Positions 48,819 to 58,708 of a DNA stretch of 64,000 bases are shown one piece after another; position 1 is the first letter of the stretch; every line of letters begins with the position of its first letter. The notes below the pieces were generated by a model. It had not been told where the DNA came from, did no database searches, and saw only the letters and a program-made list of their open reading frames with translations. This DNA is from Scleroderma bovista (taxonomy: Eukaryota > Basidiomycota > Agaricomycetes > Boletales > Sclerodermataceae): NCBI GenBank assembly GCA_037178675.1, contig JAYMGJ010000243.1, forward strand, positions 89,151 to 153,150. The letters run 5' to 3'. The position numbers and the translations under genes were made by a program.

Positions 48819-49150
48819 TGTAAATTACGTAATACATGCGATCCGGCGATGTCCGTGTTTTTTCCCATGGCCAGATAACCTGTGGCTGTGCCCCCGACGT
48901 TGTCTTGCGAGTGCGACGAGGACGAGCCAGATTTCTCTCTGTTCTCTCTGTTCTCTCTGTTCTCTCTGTGTTGTTCTCTTCTCTTTTTCTCCTTTCATCT
49001 CTCTTTCTCTCTTCCGTTTCTCCTCCGTCTCTCTCTGCTCTCTCTCTCTCTCTGTCTCCAGCCATAATCTTTTTTCCCTCGTGTACGTATCACACTGTCC
49101 CAAGTTCGATCGCCTCATGCAGTTTCCAGGTTTCATCTCTCTATTAAGTC
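48819..49150 (+). other. 5' flank of the PUB1-like gene, no gene seen
   Basis: Between the PHB1 stop and the PUB1-like start. Most of it is the pyrimidine-rich tract described separately. Antisense open frames here arise from that low-complexity tract and are not supported. Confidence 0.5.
48931..49060 (+). repeat. Pyrimidine-rich tract with tandem TTCTCTCTG units
   Basis: Directly repeated 9-base units (TTCTCTCTG) at least four times around 48932-48970, followed by about 90 bases of mixed C/T ending in a (CT)n run near 49041-49052. It is on the coding strand, 90-220 bp upstream of the PUB1-like start. CT-rich stretches are often found at transcription start regions of strongly expressed basidiomycete genes. 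Confidence 0.8.
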
Positions 49151-50609
49151 ATGAATACAATAGGTCCAATGGGAAATCCTGCCGAGGCTCCGGTATGTTG
49201 TGCGATTCCGCTACATTCCATATTTTACACATCGTGACTTTTTACAGAGGCGGGCCCATCTGTACGTCGGAAACCTGAGCCCTCGGGTAACCGAGTACAT
49301 GCTCACGGAGATCTTTGCCGTGGCCGGTCCAGTCCAGCACGTTAAAATAATCCCTGACCGCAACTACCAACATGGTGGTCTCAACTACGGGTTCGTCGAA
49401 TATCTCGACATGCGCGCTGCGGAGACCGCACTCCAAACTCTTAACGGCCGCAAGATTTTTGACACCGAGATTCGGGTCAACTGGGCCTATCAAGGCTCTC
49501 AAAACAAGGAGGACACTTCTGGGCATTACCACGTCTTTGTCGGCGATCTCAGCCCGGAGGTCAACGATGACGTTTTGGCCAAGGCCTTCAGCGCCTTCGG
49601 CACTTTGTCAGATGCTCGCGTAATGTGGGACATGAACTCTGGGAAATCCCGTGGCTATGGCTTCCTCGCTTTCAGGGATAAGACAGATGCTGAGCAAGCA
49701 ATTGCTACTATGAATGGCGAATGGCTTGGTTCTCGTGCCATCCGTGTCAACTGGGCAAATCAGAAGACGCAAGGCGGTGCCCCTGTCGCTACTACTACTC
49801 GGCCGGTTGCGAACGTTGGTACTGCACCCGCTCCCATCAACTTTCAAGGTGGTCCCCTCTCGTACGAGTCTGTCGTCCAGCAGACACCTTCGTACAACAC
49901 CACAGTTTATGTTGGAAACTTGGTGCCCTATTGCACTCAGGCCGACTTGATTCCCCTTTTCCAGTCTATTGGGTATCTCTCAGAGATCCGCATGCAAGCC
50001 GATCGTGGCTTCGCTTTTGTTAAGCTCGACACTCATGAGCATGCGGCAATGGCTATCGTGCAACTCCAAGGCCAAATGGTACACGGCCGCCCTATTAAGT
50101 GTAGCTGGGGCAAAGATAGAGCGGACGGTGCAACTGTGCAACCGGGGGCCCTGACCCCCTCTCCCACGGCATCTCCTTACGCCAACATGGTAAGCAAATC
50201 GTGGCGGTTATATCGTAATGTCCTGTAGTTGACAACTTCCGTGAAGCCGATGTATGGTATACCGCAACCCAATACATATGGCCAATATGGGTTCGGTGCG
50301 TATGGCGGATTCCCTAACCAGGCTGCTGGCGGTGCCAATCCGGCAAGCCCTGGTATGCCTCAGCCTGGTGCTGGTGCTATAGGCACTGGTATTGGGGCTG
50401 GGCAACCAGGGGCAGGAGATCCTGCTGGTGCGGCTGGTGCGGCTGGCGGCCAGCCCCAGTGGCCTACTGGCGACCCCAGTTCCTATTATTCCAATTACTG
50501 GGGCGGTGAGTTATCGTTGAGGTCTTCCTTACTGCAAGTTATTGACTAGCTTCAAGGATATTATGGTCAGCAGGCCCCTCAGCAGGGCGCAGAAAATCAG
50601 GGGGCTTAA
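49151..50609 (+). CDS. PUB1: Three-RRM RNA-binding protein, PUB1/TIA1 family
   Basis: Binds U-rich/poly(A) RNA and is linked to mRNA stability and stress granules in relatives. Exon 1 MNTIGPMGNPAEAP, then RRM1 with RNP2 HLYVGNLSP and RNP1 LNYGFVEYLD; RRM2 with HVFVGDLSP and SRGYGFLAFRD; RRM3 with TVYVGNLVP and RGFAFVKLD. The linker ends VNWAYQGSQNKEDTSGHYHV, a block typical of TIA1/PUB1. After RRM3 (IKCSWGKDRADG) an intron leads to a Gly/Pro/Gln/Ala-rich low-complexity C-terminus (MYGIPQPNTYGQYGFGAYGG and GAGAIGTGIGAGQPGAGDPA) ending APQQGAENQGA. About 445 residues. The large second exon (49249-50190) contains all three RRMs without intron, unusual for this window. Confidence 0.94.
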
Positions 50610-51129
50610 TTATGTCCTCGAATTCCAACGCCTCAATTACAAATGTTTGTCTGCGCGCTCTCTCCAATGTAGCCATCAAGTTCTATTTCGAAGTGAAGTT
50701 ATCCATTTTCATGGCCTCTTCTTTTTCTCTTCCCCCGATGAATTTGAATCGAAATACGAATGAACAAATTCTGTATGGTACTGCAAGAGCTGTTGTTTTT
50801 CCCATTACTTCTTGTCTCTGTTTTTCATCGCGTGTAGCTGGCGTGGCACGTGCTCCTGAAAGTTCTTGATACTTACAGTGCTACTCTCAGCCTTTATTCT
50901 TTTTTTTCCTTGTCTCCTCTTGTGTTGTTCATTGTGCGTTATATATCCTCACCTCAGTTACAGTAGATGCGCGGTTTTTCGGGTAAACTACGCTACAATG
51001 GTGATGTGAAAGATTCGCAACGTGCATGAGACCTCCTTGTCTATGTCAGATTTGGAAAGCGACGGGGTATGTGATTACGGAGTAGATATGAGCAGACCAG
51101 ATATGCAAGTCAACTTCATGGGTCCACGA
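50610..51129. other. Convergent intergenic region
   Basis: Over 500 bases between the stops of PUB1 and ATG16. T-rich stretches (50680-50740, 50895-50913) fit a long 3' untranslated region of the RNA-binding gene. No independent gene supported. Confidence 0.45.
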
Positions 51130-52123
51130 TTAACCATTCGGACTCTGATTCTGGGGCATCTCCGGTTGAGAGCGTTGCCCAGCTGTCGTCGTCTCTGTCT
51201 TCCCTTCCCCCTCGCGCAACCCGTTTCCCGGCCGAGAGCTTGCTAGTACACCCGAGCTACCAGGACTTTGTGACTGACCCTGACCTTGCCAACTGAGAAC
51301 GGCCTGGTGGCGTGAACGCATGTCTTCGTAAAAGTCGTTCGCCTCGTTCATTTTGTTGGCCTGTGCCTGCTTGTCATCGAGCCAACGTTGAAGAAGCTTT
51401 GCATTGTCTTTGACAAGAATCTGGTTGCGCTCTTCGATCTGGCTCAGTTCGAGCTGTAGTGTATTGATTTCGTCGTGAAGAACCTGTAGACACGTAGGTA
51501 TGGGACGGTCAATAACCGAACTGACGATGGAACGCACCTGAGCAGTACGATCCTTCTCAGTCATGATCTCGCTGTGTTGGTCCACTTTACGGCGGAGGTG
51601 AGCGATATCGTCGCGAGCTTTTCGAAGGTTCTCGGCATCGATGCGCGATAGCTCTTCTTTCTCGCGCAGGGTCTCGTTCATCGCAAGGAGGCGTTGTGCA
51701 TTTTGACCCTGTGTCTTGTATACCGAGGCAAGTTCATCACGGAGAGAGGATATCTGCGACTCGAGAGAGGCAGTGTATGCTGCGCGAACGGGGTTGCTGG
51801 GGTGTAAAAGTGGTGAGTTAATTGACGACGATCAACTGAAAGCGAACATACTCTTCGCCCGATCCAGTTGTTCCTGGTATGTATACGGTTGAGCTGGAAG
51901 GGTTGGCACGGACGGATCCGACAGCCTTGAGGAGAGACGCGTTACGCTCCTTGAGGAGCTTCGTCTGCTGAGCAAGTCTGCGATCTGCAATGTGTGGGTT
52001 GCGTGTGTCAGTGAGATCTGGATGGGACTTACACTGCTCGATGATGGACGCAAATGCAGACTGTTTTGCGTTTCGCTCGACGAGTCGGACGCGGATGGTT
52101 TCTTGCCATGACGGCTCAGCCAT
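51130..52123 (-). CDS. ATG16: Autophagy protein ATG16
   Basis: Forms the Atg12-Atg5-Atg16 complex that directs Atg8 lipidation at the phagophore. Exon 1 MAEPSWQETIRVRLVERNAK (N-terminal Atg5-binding region, WxxxIxxRLxxR-like) with QSAFASIIEQ; then RRLAQQTKLLKERNASLLKA, SLESQISSLRDELASVYKTQ, the long coiled coil LREKEELSRIDAENLRKARD, LRRKVDQHSEIMTEKD, and VLHDEINTLQLELSQIEERN, QILVKDNAKLLQRWLDDKQA, QANKMNEANDFYED. The LLxRWLxxKxxxAxxMNxAN block is the fungal ATG16 signature. No WD40 domain, as expected for fungi. The tail is Ser/Gln-rich. About 250 residues in four exons. Confidence 0.93.
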
Positions 52124-52264
52124 CCCAGTGAGTGTGGTGGTCAGAAGTGTGATTAGTCATCCGTCCTACCCCAGATGCTTAGTCATCTCGGCAACCAGCG
52201 GTTCACTTTCTACCCTCACCATTCGTGTCCCGCTCCCTGTAAGTCAAGCTTTCAAGGCTCTCCC
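52124..52264. promoter_or_regulatory. Shared divergent promoter, ATG16 / VAC8
   Basis: One hundred forty-one bases between the start codons of two autophagy/vacuole genes. Contains no other open feature. Confidence 0.55.
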
Positions 52265-54619
52265 ATGGGCGTCGTGAGCAGCTGCTGCGATTCCTGTTGT
52301 ATGTCCTCGTTGTCTATTCTGTCGTGCAATGCTAATTTTCTCTTAGTCCGTTCACGGAGATCTCAGCAGTATGAGCCGCTTTTGCTGGAGAACGAGCGGG
52401 AGGCAGTAGCTGATCTCCTCCAATACCTCGAAAGTCAGTCAAAGCGTTTGTTTGTTTTTTTGCTTTCTCACATGCCATCCCCTCATAGACCGCACTACCA
52501 CCAACTTCTTCCAAGGATCACCTCTTACTGCTCTCACTACCCTCTCTTTCTCAGACAATGTAGACCTACAACGGAGTGCTGCACTCGCATTTGCAGAGAT
52601 TACGGAGAAAGAAGTCCGTCCCGTCGGTCGGGACACTCTTGACCCCATCCTATTCCTCCTCAGCAGCCAAGACACCGAAGTTCAGCGTGCAGCTAGTGCT
52701 GCGCTCGGTAATTTGGCTGTTAACAGTGCGACTCACGCCACTCATCTGTCCGCGGTTTCGTCGATCTGATCCATGCTTAACAGCCGAAAACAAACTCCTC
52801 ATTGTCAAATTGGGCGGGCTCGAGCCCCTCATCCGTCAGATGCTTTCTCCAAACGTTGAGGTACAGTGTAACGCGGTTGGATGCATCACCAACCTCGCCA
52901 CTCATGGTGGGTGTCCTATTCGCTTCTTTCCGCGTTTGTCTTCTTTCCGCGATAATCTAACCATCGCCGCCTTGTGTGCGCATGGCGTTATTCCGTTCCT
53001 TCGTGTGCACGTGTAGATGACAACAAGACTAAGATAGCAAAGTCGGGTGCTCTCGTGCCCCTCACTCGATTGGCACGCTCGAAAGACATGCGTGTGCAAC
53101 GCAATGCTACAGGTGCCCTCTTGAATATGACCCATTCTGGTATGTTATATCCGTGTTTTAGTGCTGTACTTATTGGAGTGCAACACATTCAGATGAGAAC
53201 AGGCAACAGCTCGTGAATGCAGGTGCCATACCTGTGTTGGTCAGCTTGCTCAACTCGATGGATACGGATGTGCAGTACTATTGCACAACGGCTTTAAGTA
53301 ATATTGCTGTGGATGGTGTGAACCGGAAGAAACTCGCGCAAACGGAACCAAAACTTGTTTCAAGCCTTGTTGCACTCATGGAGAGCTCTAGTCTCAAGGT
53401 ACAGTGCCAAGCAGCGCTCGCCCTTCGGAACTTGGCTAGCGATGGTAATGCTTCGTTTTGTGTCGTTGACCGCCCCCTGACATTCAAATACCTCGCAGAA
53501 AAGTACCAGCTGGAAATTGTGAAAGCTGACGGTCTGACGCCCCTCCTGCGCCTTCTGCAATCGACCTATCTGCCACTCATACTTTCGGCTGCTGCATGTG
53601 TGCGGAACGTGTCGATCCATCCCCAGAACGAGTCGCCCATCATCGAGTCCGGATTCCTGCAACCACTGATCACGCTGCTTTCATTCAAGGACAATGAAGA
53701 AGTTCAGTGTCATGCCATCTCGACTCTGCGAAACCTGGCGGCGAGTTCGGAGAAGAATAAGACGGCGATTGTCAAGGCTGGTGCCGTACAGACGATCAAG
53801 GAACTCGTGCTCGAAGTGCCGATGAATGTACAGAGCGAGATGACTGCTTGCATTGCAGTGTTGGCATTGAGCGGTGAGTGATAAGTGGAGAGTGGTGCGG
53901 AGTGTGATGGGTTGACTGCTGTTGCCACAGATGAGCTCAAGGGCCGGCTTTTGGAGATGGGGATATGTGAGGTACTGATACCGTTAACAAACTCGCCAAG
54001 TTCCGAGGTGCAGGGGAACAGTGCAGCAGCGCTTGGGAATTTGTCGTCCAAAGGTGAGTATGCGGCAACTAAAACGGGCTTTGTGGTGTGGACCCATGAA
54101 ACGACAGATGGGCGAGTGGCATCTGATGACTACTCGGCATTCAACGATGTCTGGGAGAAACCTGACGGTGGTATGCATCGGTATCTATACAACTTTTTGA
54201 CGAGCGTGGACGCGACGTTCCAACACATTGCGGTGTGGACGATCGTGCAGTTGCTCGAGTCTGGAGACCCGCAGCTAATTAGCAACATCCGGAGTTCGAA
54301 TATGTTGATTCCGTCGATCCGACAGCTGGCGGCGTCGCGTACGCCGACGCCGCCGTCATCAGTTGGGACACCACGGTCGCACCACTCGCACACGCAGTCG
54401 TACCAGGACACGGAGATGGCGGAGGGCCAGGGCGAGATCCAGTTGCTGGCACGTCGGATCCAGGAGATCGTGGAGGGTGACTTGGATGCGAGTGTCACCC
54501 GGAGTGTGGCTGGGTCGCATATTGGTGCATCTTCAGTGGGGAGTTCGAGTGGACGGGAACACGAGGAGCTGAGGCGGAGTGTCAGGGAGGCGTTTTCGAC
54601 GGGCGATTCGTATCATTAG
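52265..54619 (+). CDS. VAC8: Vacuolar armadillo-repeat protein VAC8
   Basis: Vacuole-membrane protein for inheritance, nucleus-vacuole junctions and selective autophagy (binds Atg13). The N-terminus [11 protein letters not shown] carries Gly2 for myristoylation and Cys7, Cys8 and Cys11 for palmitoylation. Armadillo repeats follow in order: [141 protein letters not shown] and [15 protein letters not shown]. The C-terminal part has [37 protein letters not shown] and a Ser-rich tail ending FSTGDSYH. About 620 residues with about ten introns, one of which (near 53443-53496) is 54 nt and stop-free. Confidence 0.95.
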
Positions 54620-55083
54620 TTGTCTTGGGCAGTGCAGCCATGGTCTTTGTGTTTACCTGTTGTTGTGAGAGCGGACCGTAATTATTTTTTCTTTCCGCGA
54701 CCATCGGTTCAAGCCAGGCCAGTTGAAACGAATGCAGCGGAATGGAGACAAGAAAAAAGACGGCAGTACTCTGTCTTGGTGTCCGCACGGTCTCGTCGTG
54801 GGTAGCAAGTGCACGTCCTTGCAACGTGTTCTCCCTCCGCAGACTATAGATACGCAAGTCGCGTTCTGGTGGACCCAGGCGCCAGTTCCGCTTTCTTTTG
54901 TTCTTTCCTGCTGACCGCTGCCTTTCTTCGGACCTCCACCGGTCTTTTTTCTTCCTTAGAACTCCCTTGGGCTGGTCTTCTCTGTACTGCCCTCTGGCTG
55001 AGCCAGGGTTAGAATTTATTGGTCTTAAGTCTCCCCTTTCATCCTCTTCCTCCCTGCAGTGCAGCCCTGCTTTCGATTCTGCT
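54620..55083. other. Intergenic region between VAC8 and the GH16 gene
   Basis: Downstream of VAC8 and upstream of the glucanase. Pyrimidine-rich stretches appear near 54889-54980 and 55022-55060, just ahead of the next start. A long antisense frame here has no coding character. Confidence 0.45.
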
Positions 55084-56585
55084 ATGCAGTTCTTCGCTCT
55101 TGTCCTTGCCACTGTGCTCACCCTCACTCCCCGGCCCACCGATGCCACACGCACATCCCTCATCTCCCGCGCACACAAGATAGCCGTGAAGCATAGCACC
55201 GGCCTTGCCCGCGACCTGCGTCTTGCATTCGCTGGCGTCCTCATCTCCGATCCTCAATCCAGTCCATCGCAGAAAGCCTTTTGTGTTTCTCCCTCTTCCT
55301 CTGCCAGCAACAGCACCCTCTCATCCAGCAACAGCTCCACTTGGGCCCACCCCTCGCCCTCAGCGAGTGGCAAAGCCAGTCCGACTAGTACCAAGTCCCC
55401 GTCCGCCACTCCATCTGTACCCTCATCTCCGTGGAAGCCCGTTGCAACGTATAGCGGGTCCACGTTCTTTAACGGCTGGTCCTTTTGGGACACAGCAGAT
55501 CCGACGCATGGCAACGTACAGTATCTCTCGCAGACCGATGCACAGAATGCAGGGCTCGCCCAGATCAACTCTGCAGGCAATGCTGTCATGCGAGTCGACA
55601 CCACACCCAAAGTGTCGACCAATAGGAAGAGCGTACGGATCACTACGGATCTGTCCTTCACGGAAGGCCTTGTTATCATGGACGCCGTTCACATGCCCAC
55701 AGGGTGTGGGACTTGGCCTGGTAAGTGCTGTGTCTTCCATTGTGCCTTCACCATGACATCCACGTGTGCAAATTCTGACTTGCGTGTCCGTTCTGGACAG
55801 CTTTCTGGTCAAACGGCCCGAATTGGCCTGCAGGCGGAGAAATCGATATCATCGAAGGCGTTAACGATTATACCAATAACCAGGCTACGATCCATACGAG
55901 CGACGGATGCTCTCTGCCAACGTCCAGCGCATCCCAGCTGAACATCCAGGGTACTGTCGTTGGCGGGACAAACTGTGCTGCGGACGAGACTGGCAATCAG
56001 GGATGCGGAGTTCGTTCATCCTCCGATACCACTTTTGGTTCCGGATTTAATTCTATTGGTGGAGGTGTTTATGCCAGTAAGATATTCCCATTAGGGATGT
56101 GGAGCTAGCTGACAGTGGAATAGTGCTATGGCAGGACTCAGGTATACAAATTTTTTTCTTCCCCAGAGGCTCGACGCCCTCGGATATCGCTGCGGGTGCG
56201 CCGCAGCCTGATAACTGGCCTACGCCAATGGCAAACTGGCCATCAACGAATTGTAACATGGCCTCTCATTTTTATAACCACAGTGTGATATTCGACACGA
56301 CCCTATGGTGAGTGAAGTGATTGTGCACGGGATGCCCTGGATTAAATATATGGATGTAGTGGCGACTGGGCAGGGAGTGCATGGACTGGCTCTGGCACCC
56401 CCGGACAAGAGCAGAGTTGCGCACAGCGGACTGGATATGCGTCGTGTACTGACTTTGTGCAGAACAGTGGGTCGTCGTTTTCCGAGGCTTGTGAGTATTC
56501 CTCCGTCTCTTTGCTTCTTTGCGGTTCAACGTAGTGCATAGACTGGGAAGTATCAAGTATGCAGATATACCAATACCAGTCGTGA
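55084..56585 (+). CDS. Secreted glycoside hydrolase family 16 (endo-1,3(4)-beta-glucanase)
   Basis: Hydrolyses beta-1,3/1,4-glucans, probably of the cell wall. MQFFALVLATVLTLTPRPTD A is a good signal peptide. A Ser/Pro/Thr-rich stalk covers about residues 60-115. The catalytic domain starts YSGSTFFNGWSFWDTADPTH, GNVQYLSQTDAQNAGLAQIN, RIT TDLSFTEGLVIMDAVHMP and GCGTWP, spliced to AFWSNGPNWPAGGEIDIIEG with the EIDIIE active site (nucleophile and acid/base Glu intact). Then TIHTSDGCSLP, NQGCGVRSSS, FGSGFNSIGGGVYA, FFFPRGSTPSDIAAGAPQPD and WPTPMANWPSTNCNMASHFY. The last two exons give GDWAGSAWTGSGTPGQEQSC, TDFVQNSGSSFSEA and YWEVSSMQIYQYQS. No C-terminal anchor is visible. About 385 residues. Confidence 0.9.
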
Positions 56586-56735
56586 TGCCCAGTAATAGAT
56601 AATGCATAATGTATTATTGTGTAGACATGTTTGGATATAAGGATGGATGTTTCTGGAACCAGCCCGTTCATCGTCGCAGCCTCGTCGACCGACGCGCGTT
56701 CCAATGATTGCGGATCAGTCAGCGAGTAAGGAGGA

Positions 56736-56741
56736 TATAAA
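56736..56741 (+). promoter_or_regulatory. TATA box of the BAG-domain gene
   Basis: TATAAA lies 35-40 bp before the start codon at 56776, close for a fungal TATA box; the transcribed leader would be very short. Confidence 0.45.
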
Positions 56742-56775
56742 GGACGGGCAGGAGAACTAACTTATCAGCTCAATC

Positions 56776-58542
56776 ATGTTCGTCATTGGCACCTTGCCCT
56801 ACCAAACCTACGACTACCTCGCTGCAGCACAAGCCAGGGAGGCCCGCCTACGGGACCAACTTCAGCGACAGATCCTCCTCGATAACTTGCTCACGGAGCA
56901 CGCTGGCTACGACGGTGGATGGTCATGCCCACCTACTGCACGTGGGTGCCCCCGGTACTCCCACAACTACGTCTATGATGCCCCCTACACCGACTCATAC
57001 CCCGCCCAATATGAGCATCTTGCGGAGCGTCGTGCAAGGGAGAGGCAAGAAGCCCTTGACAAGACTCTGCGTCAGCGTGAAGCAAGGTTGAAAGAGTGGA
57101 AGCAGCAGCAACAAGCTAGGCGCGGTGAGAGCGCAGCATCTCAGACTGTGGGTACCTTTGATAACGACGACTGCAACACGTCAACTGAACTCTTTGTCGT
57201 GCAGAAACCCGGATCATCGCCGTCCCAGCACCAGTCTAGTAGCGCAACTCCATCTGCATCACAGCCAACCACGATCAATATCGACGTCGCAGATACTAAA
57301 GGGAAATCCAAAGAGGACACGTCCTTGACGACCTCTGTCAACGAGACCGAGTCGGGCTCTGACATGGATACCACTGTTGATCCCCGTGCAATCCAGACTT
57401 CGTTGTCGGCCATTGGAGAGATAGGGGCCTTGCTCGCGAAATTAGAAAATGACTTCATGTTCCCTCACGAGCTCGATTTCGAACCTTCTTCATCGGAGAA
57501 TACGTCGGAGCTACAGCTTGCGTACACCTCCAGGAACGCTCCACTGCGCTACTATGATCATGCCTTGCAAGAGCTGCTGTCGAACCTGGACGCGGTGCCG
57601 TCTTACGGATCAAAGGCAGTGAGAGATGCTAGGAGGGGTATTGTTGCGAGGGTGGAGAAGGTGCTGGAGCAGTTGGAAGAACAAATTGAAGAGAGGAAGG
57701 AGGTCGCTCTCTGGAAGATGCAGAAGGCTTCGTCTACTGCAGCAGTGGAAACCGAATCGGTGGCGGACAGGGGATCCGATCTTGACGCTGGTACCGAGAC
57801 GAAGTCGGACGACGCAACCGGTCGCGAGACGTCAGCAATCCGGTCGGAGACGTCCACTATCGACGAAGATGACGTCGGGTTCGATGCAGAGATGAAGGCG
57901 GTGCACCCCCAGACGGCAGTCGACCAACTAGATGCTGCAGCGGTCAACGAACACAACATTGATGACGCTGAAGAAACGAAGACAGACGTAATGACGGCAG
58001 AGGACTCATCAGGATTGTTATCGCCTTCAGGGGTCCGGGCCACACTCGCATTTGATGGGGCCGCTGTCATCACTGGAGCAGAAGACGAAACGTCCGAGCA
58101 GCATGTAGCGGATGAGCAAACTATTCTGTCATCGCTGATGCCACTAGCGGCGACCCTTTTACCCTCCCCTGGCTCTCCTCGTTCTCATGTAGACGCTCTC
58201 CCGTCGGAATTCGACCATGACATCGTGACGACTTCGACATCATCATTGACGGGGGATGACTCCCTTTCGGCATCCAAACCCGAGAAACTGACTTTACCTG
58301 CATTGACATTCGCGGTGACATCGGAGAGTCCACTCTTCGACCCTGCAGTGTCAACGGACGTACTGCATTCGATGGCAGAGGAATCCGATATTGACGAGGT
58401 CTTACTCGCTCAGTCTCCGATGTCGCCGCCGTCGTTGACGATCCCCGTGCACTCCGAGGCAGACGAGGACGGTGTACTCGTCGAGGCGCCTGGGCATGAG
58501 CATGACCAAGAAGAGGATGTGTGGGTCGATGTGGAGGCGTAG
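56776..58542 (+). CDS. BAG-domain protein
   Basis: Single-exon gene of 588 codons. The N-terminal 110 residues are Tyr/Arg-rich with a predicted coiled stretch (EHLAERRARERQEALDKTLR) and RLKEWKQQQQARR. A Ser-rich linker follows. Residues about 210-330 form a BAG-type three-helix region: IQTSLSAIGEIGALLAKLEN, FMFPHELDFE, APLRYYDHALQELLSNLDAV, SKAVRDARRGIVARVEKVLE and QLEEQIEERKEVALW. BAG domains bind the Hsp70 ATPase domain and act as nucleotide exchange factors. The remaining 250 residues are acidic (Asp/Glu/Ser/Thr). BAG-domain proteins with this YYDHALQELL layout are common in agaricomycetes, often in several copies and heat-induced; that is family knowledge, not shown here. No introns, unlike most neighbours. 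Confidence 0.82.
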   Translation: MFVIGTLPYQTYDYLAAAQAREARLRDQLQRQILLDNLLTEHAGYDGGWSCPPTARGCPRYSHNYVYDAPYTDSYPAQYEHLAERRARERQEALDKTLRQREARLKEWKQQQQARRGESAASQTVGTFDNDDCNTSTELFVVQKPGSSPSQHQSSSATPSASQPTTINIDVADTKGKSKEDTSLTTSVNETESGSDMDTTVDPRAIQTSLSAIGEIGALLAKLENDFMFPHELDFEPSSSENTSELQLAYTSRNAPLRYYDHALQELLSNLDAVPSYGSKAVRDARRGIVARVEKVLEQLEEQIEERKEVALWKMQKASSTAAVETESVADRGSDLDAGTETKSDDATGRETSAIRSETSTIDEDDVGFDAEMKAVHPQTAVDQLDAAAVNEHNIDDAEETKTDVMTAEDSSGLLSPSGVRATLAFDGAAVITGAEDETSEQHVADEQTILSSLMPLAATLLPSPGSPRSHVDALPSEFDHDIVTTSTSSLTGDDSLSASKPEKLTLPALTFAVTSESPLFDPAVSTDVLHSMAEESDIDEVLLAQSPMSPPSLTIPVHSEADEDGVLVEAPGHEHDQEEDVWVDVEA

Positions 58543-58708
58543 TGTACATAAATCTATTGTTTTATCTAATGCCTTGTACTTCCGTTTACACGGGCGGAAC
58601 ACGGAGAATGCCCACCCCTCAGCGTCTCACTCAAATGGCACGTTTTTCTCTCTTGTTCTTGGCCTTGTCGTCGTCGACCCTCAGGTCCATCGAAACTGAT
58701 CTGCCACC

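Noticed and set aside
48825..49147. Both-strand frames of about 100 codons over the CT tract
   Set aside because: They arise from the low-complexity repeat (Glu/Arg or Leu/Ser runs) and are not coding.
54582..55244. Minus-strand frame of 220 codons between VAC8 and the glucanase
   Set aside because: Arg/Lys-rich, overlaps the VAC8 stop and the glucanase signal-peptide exon; no homology recognised.
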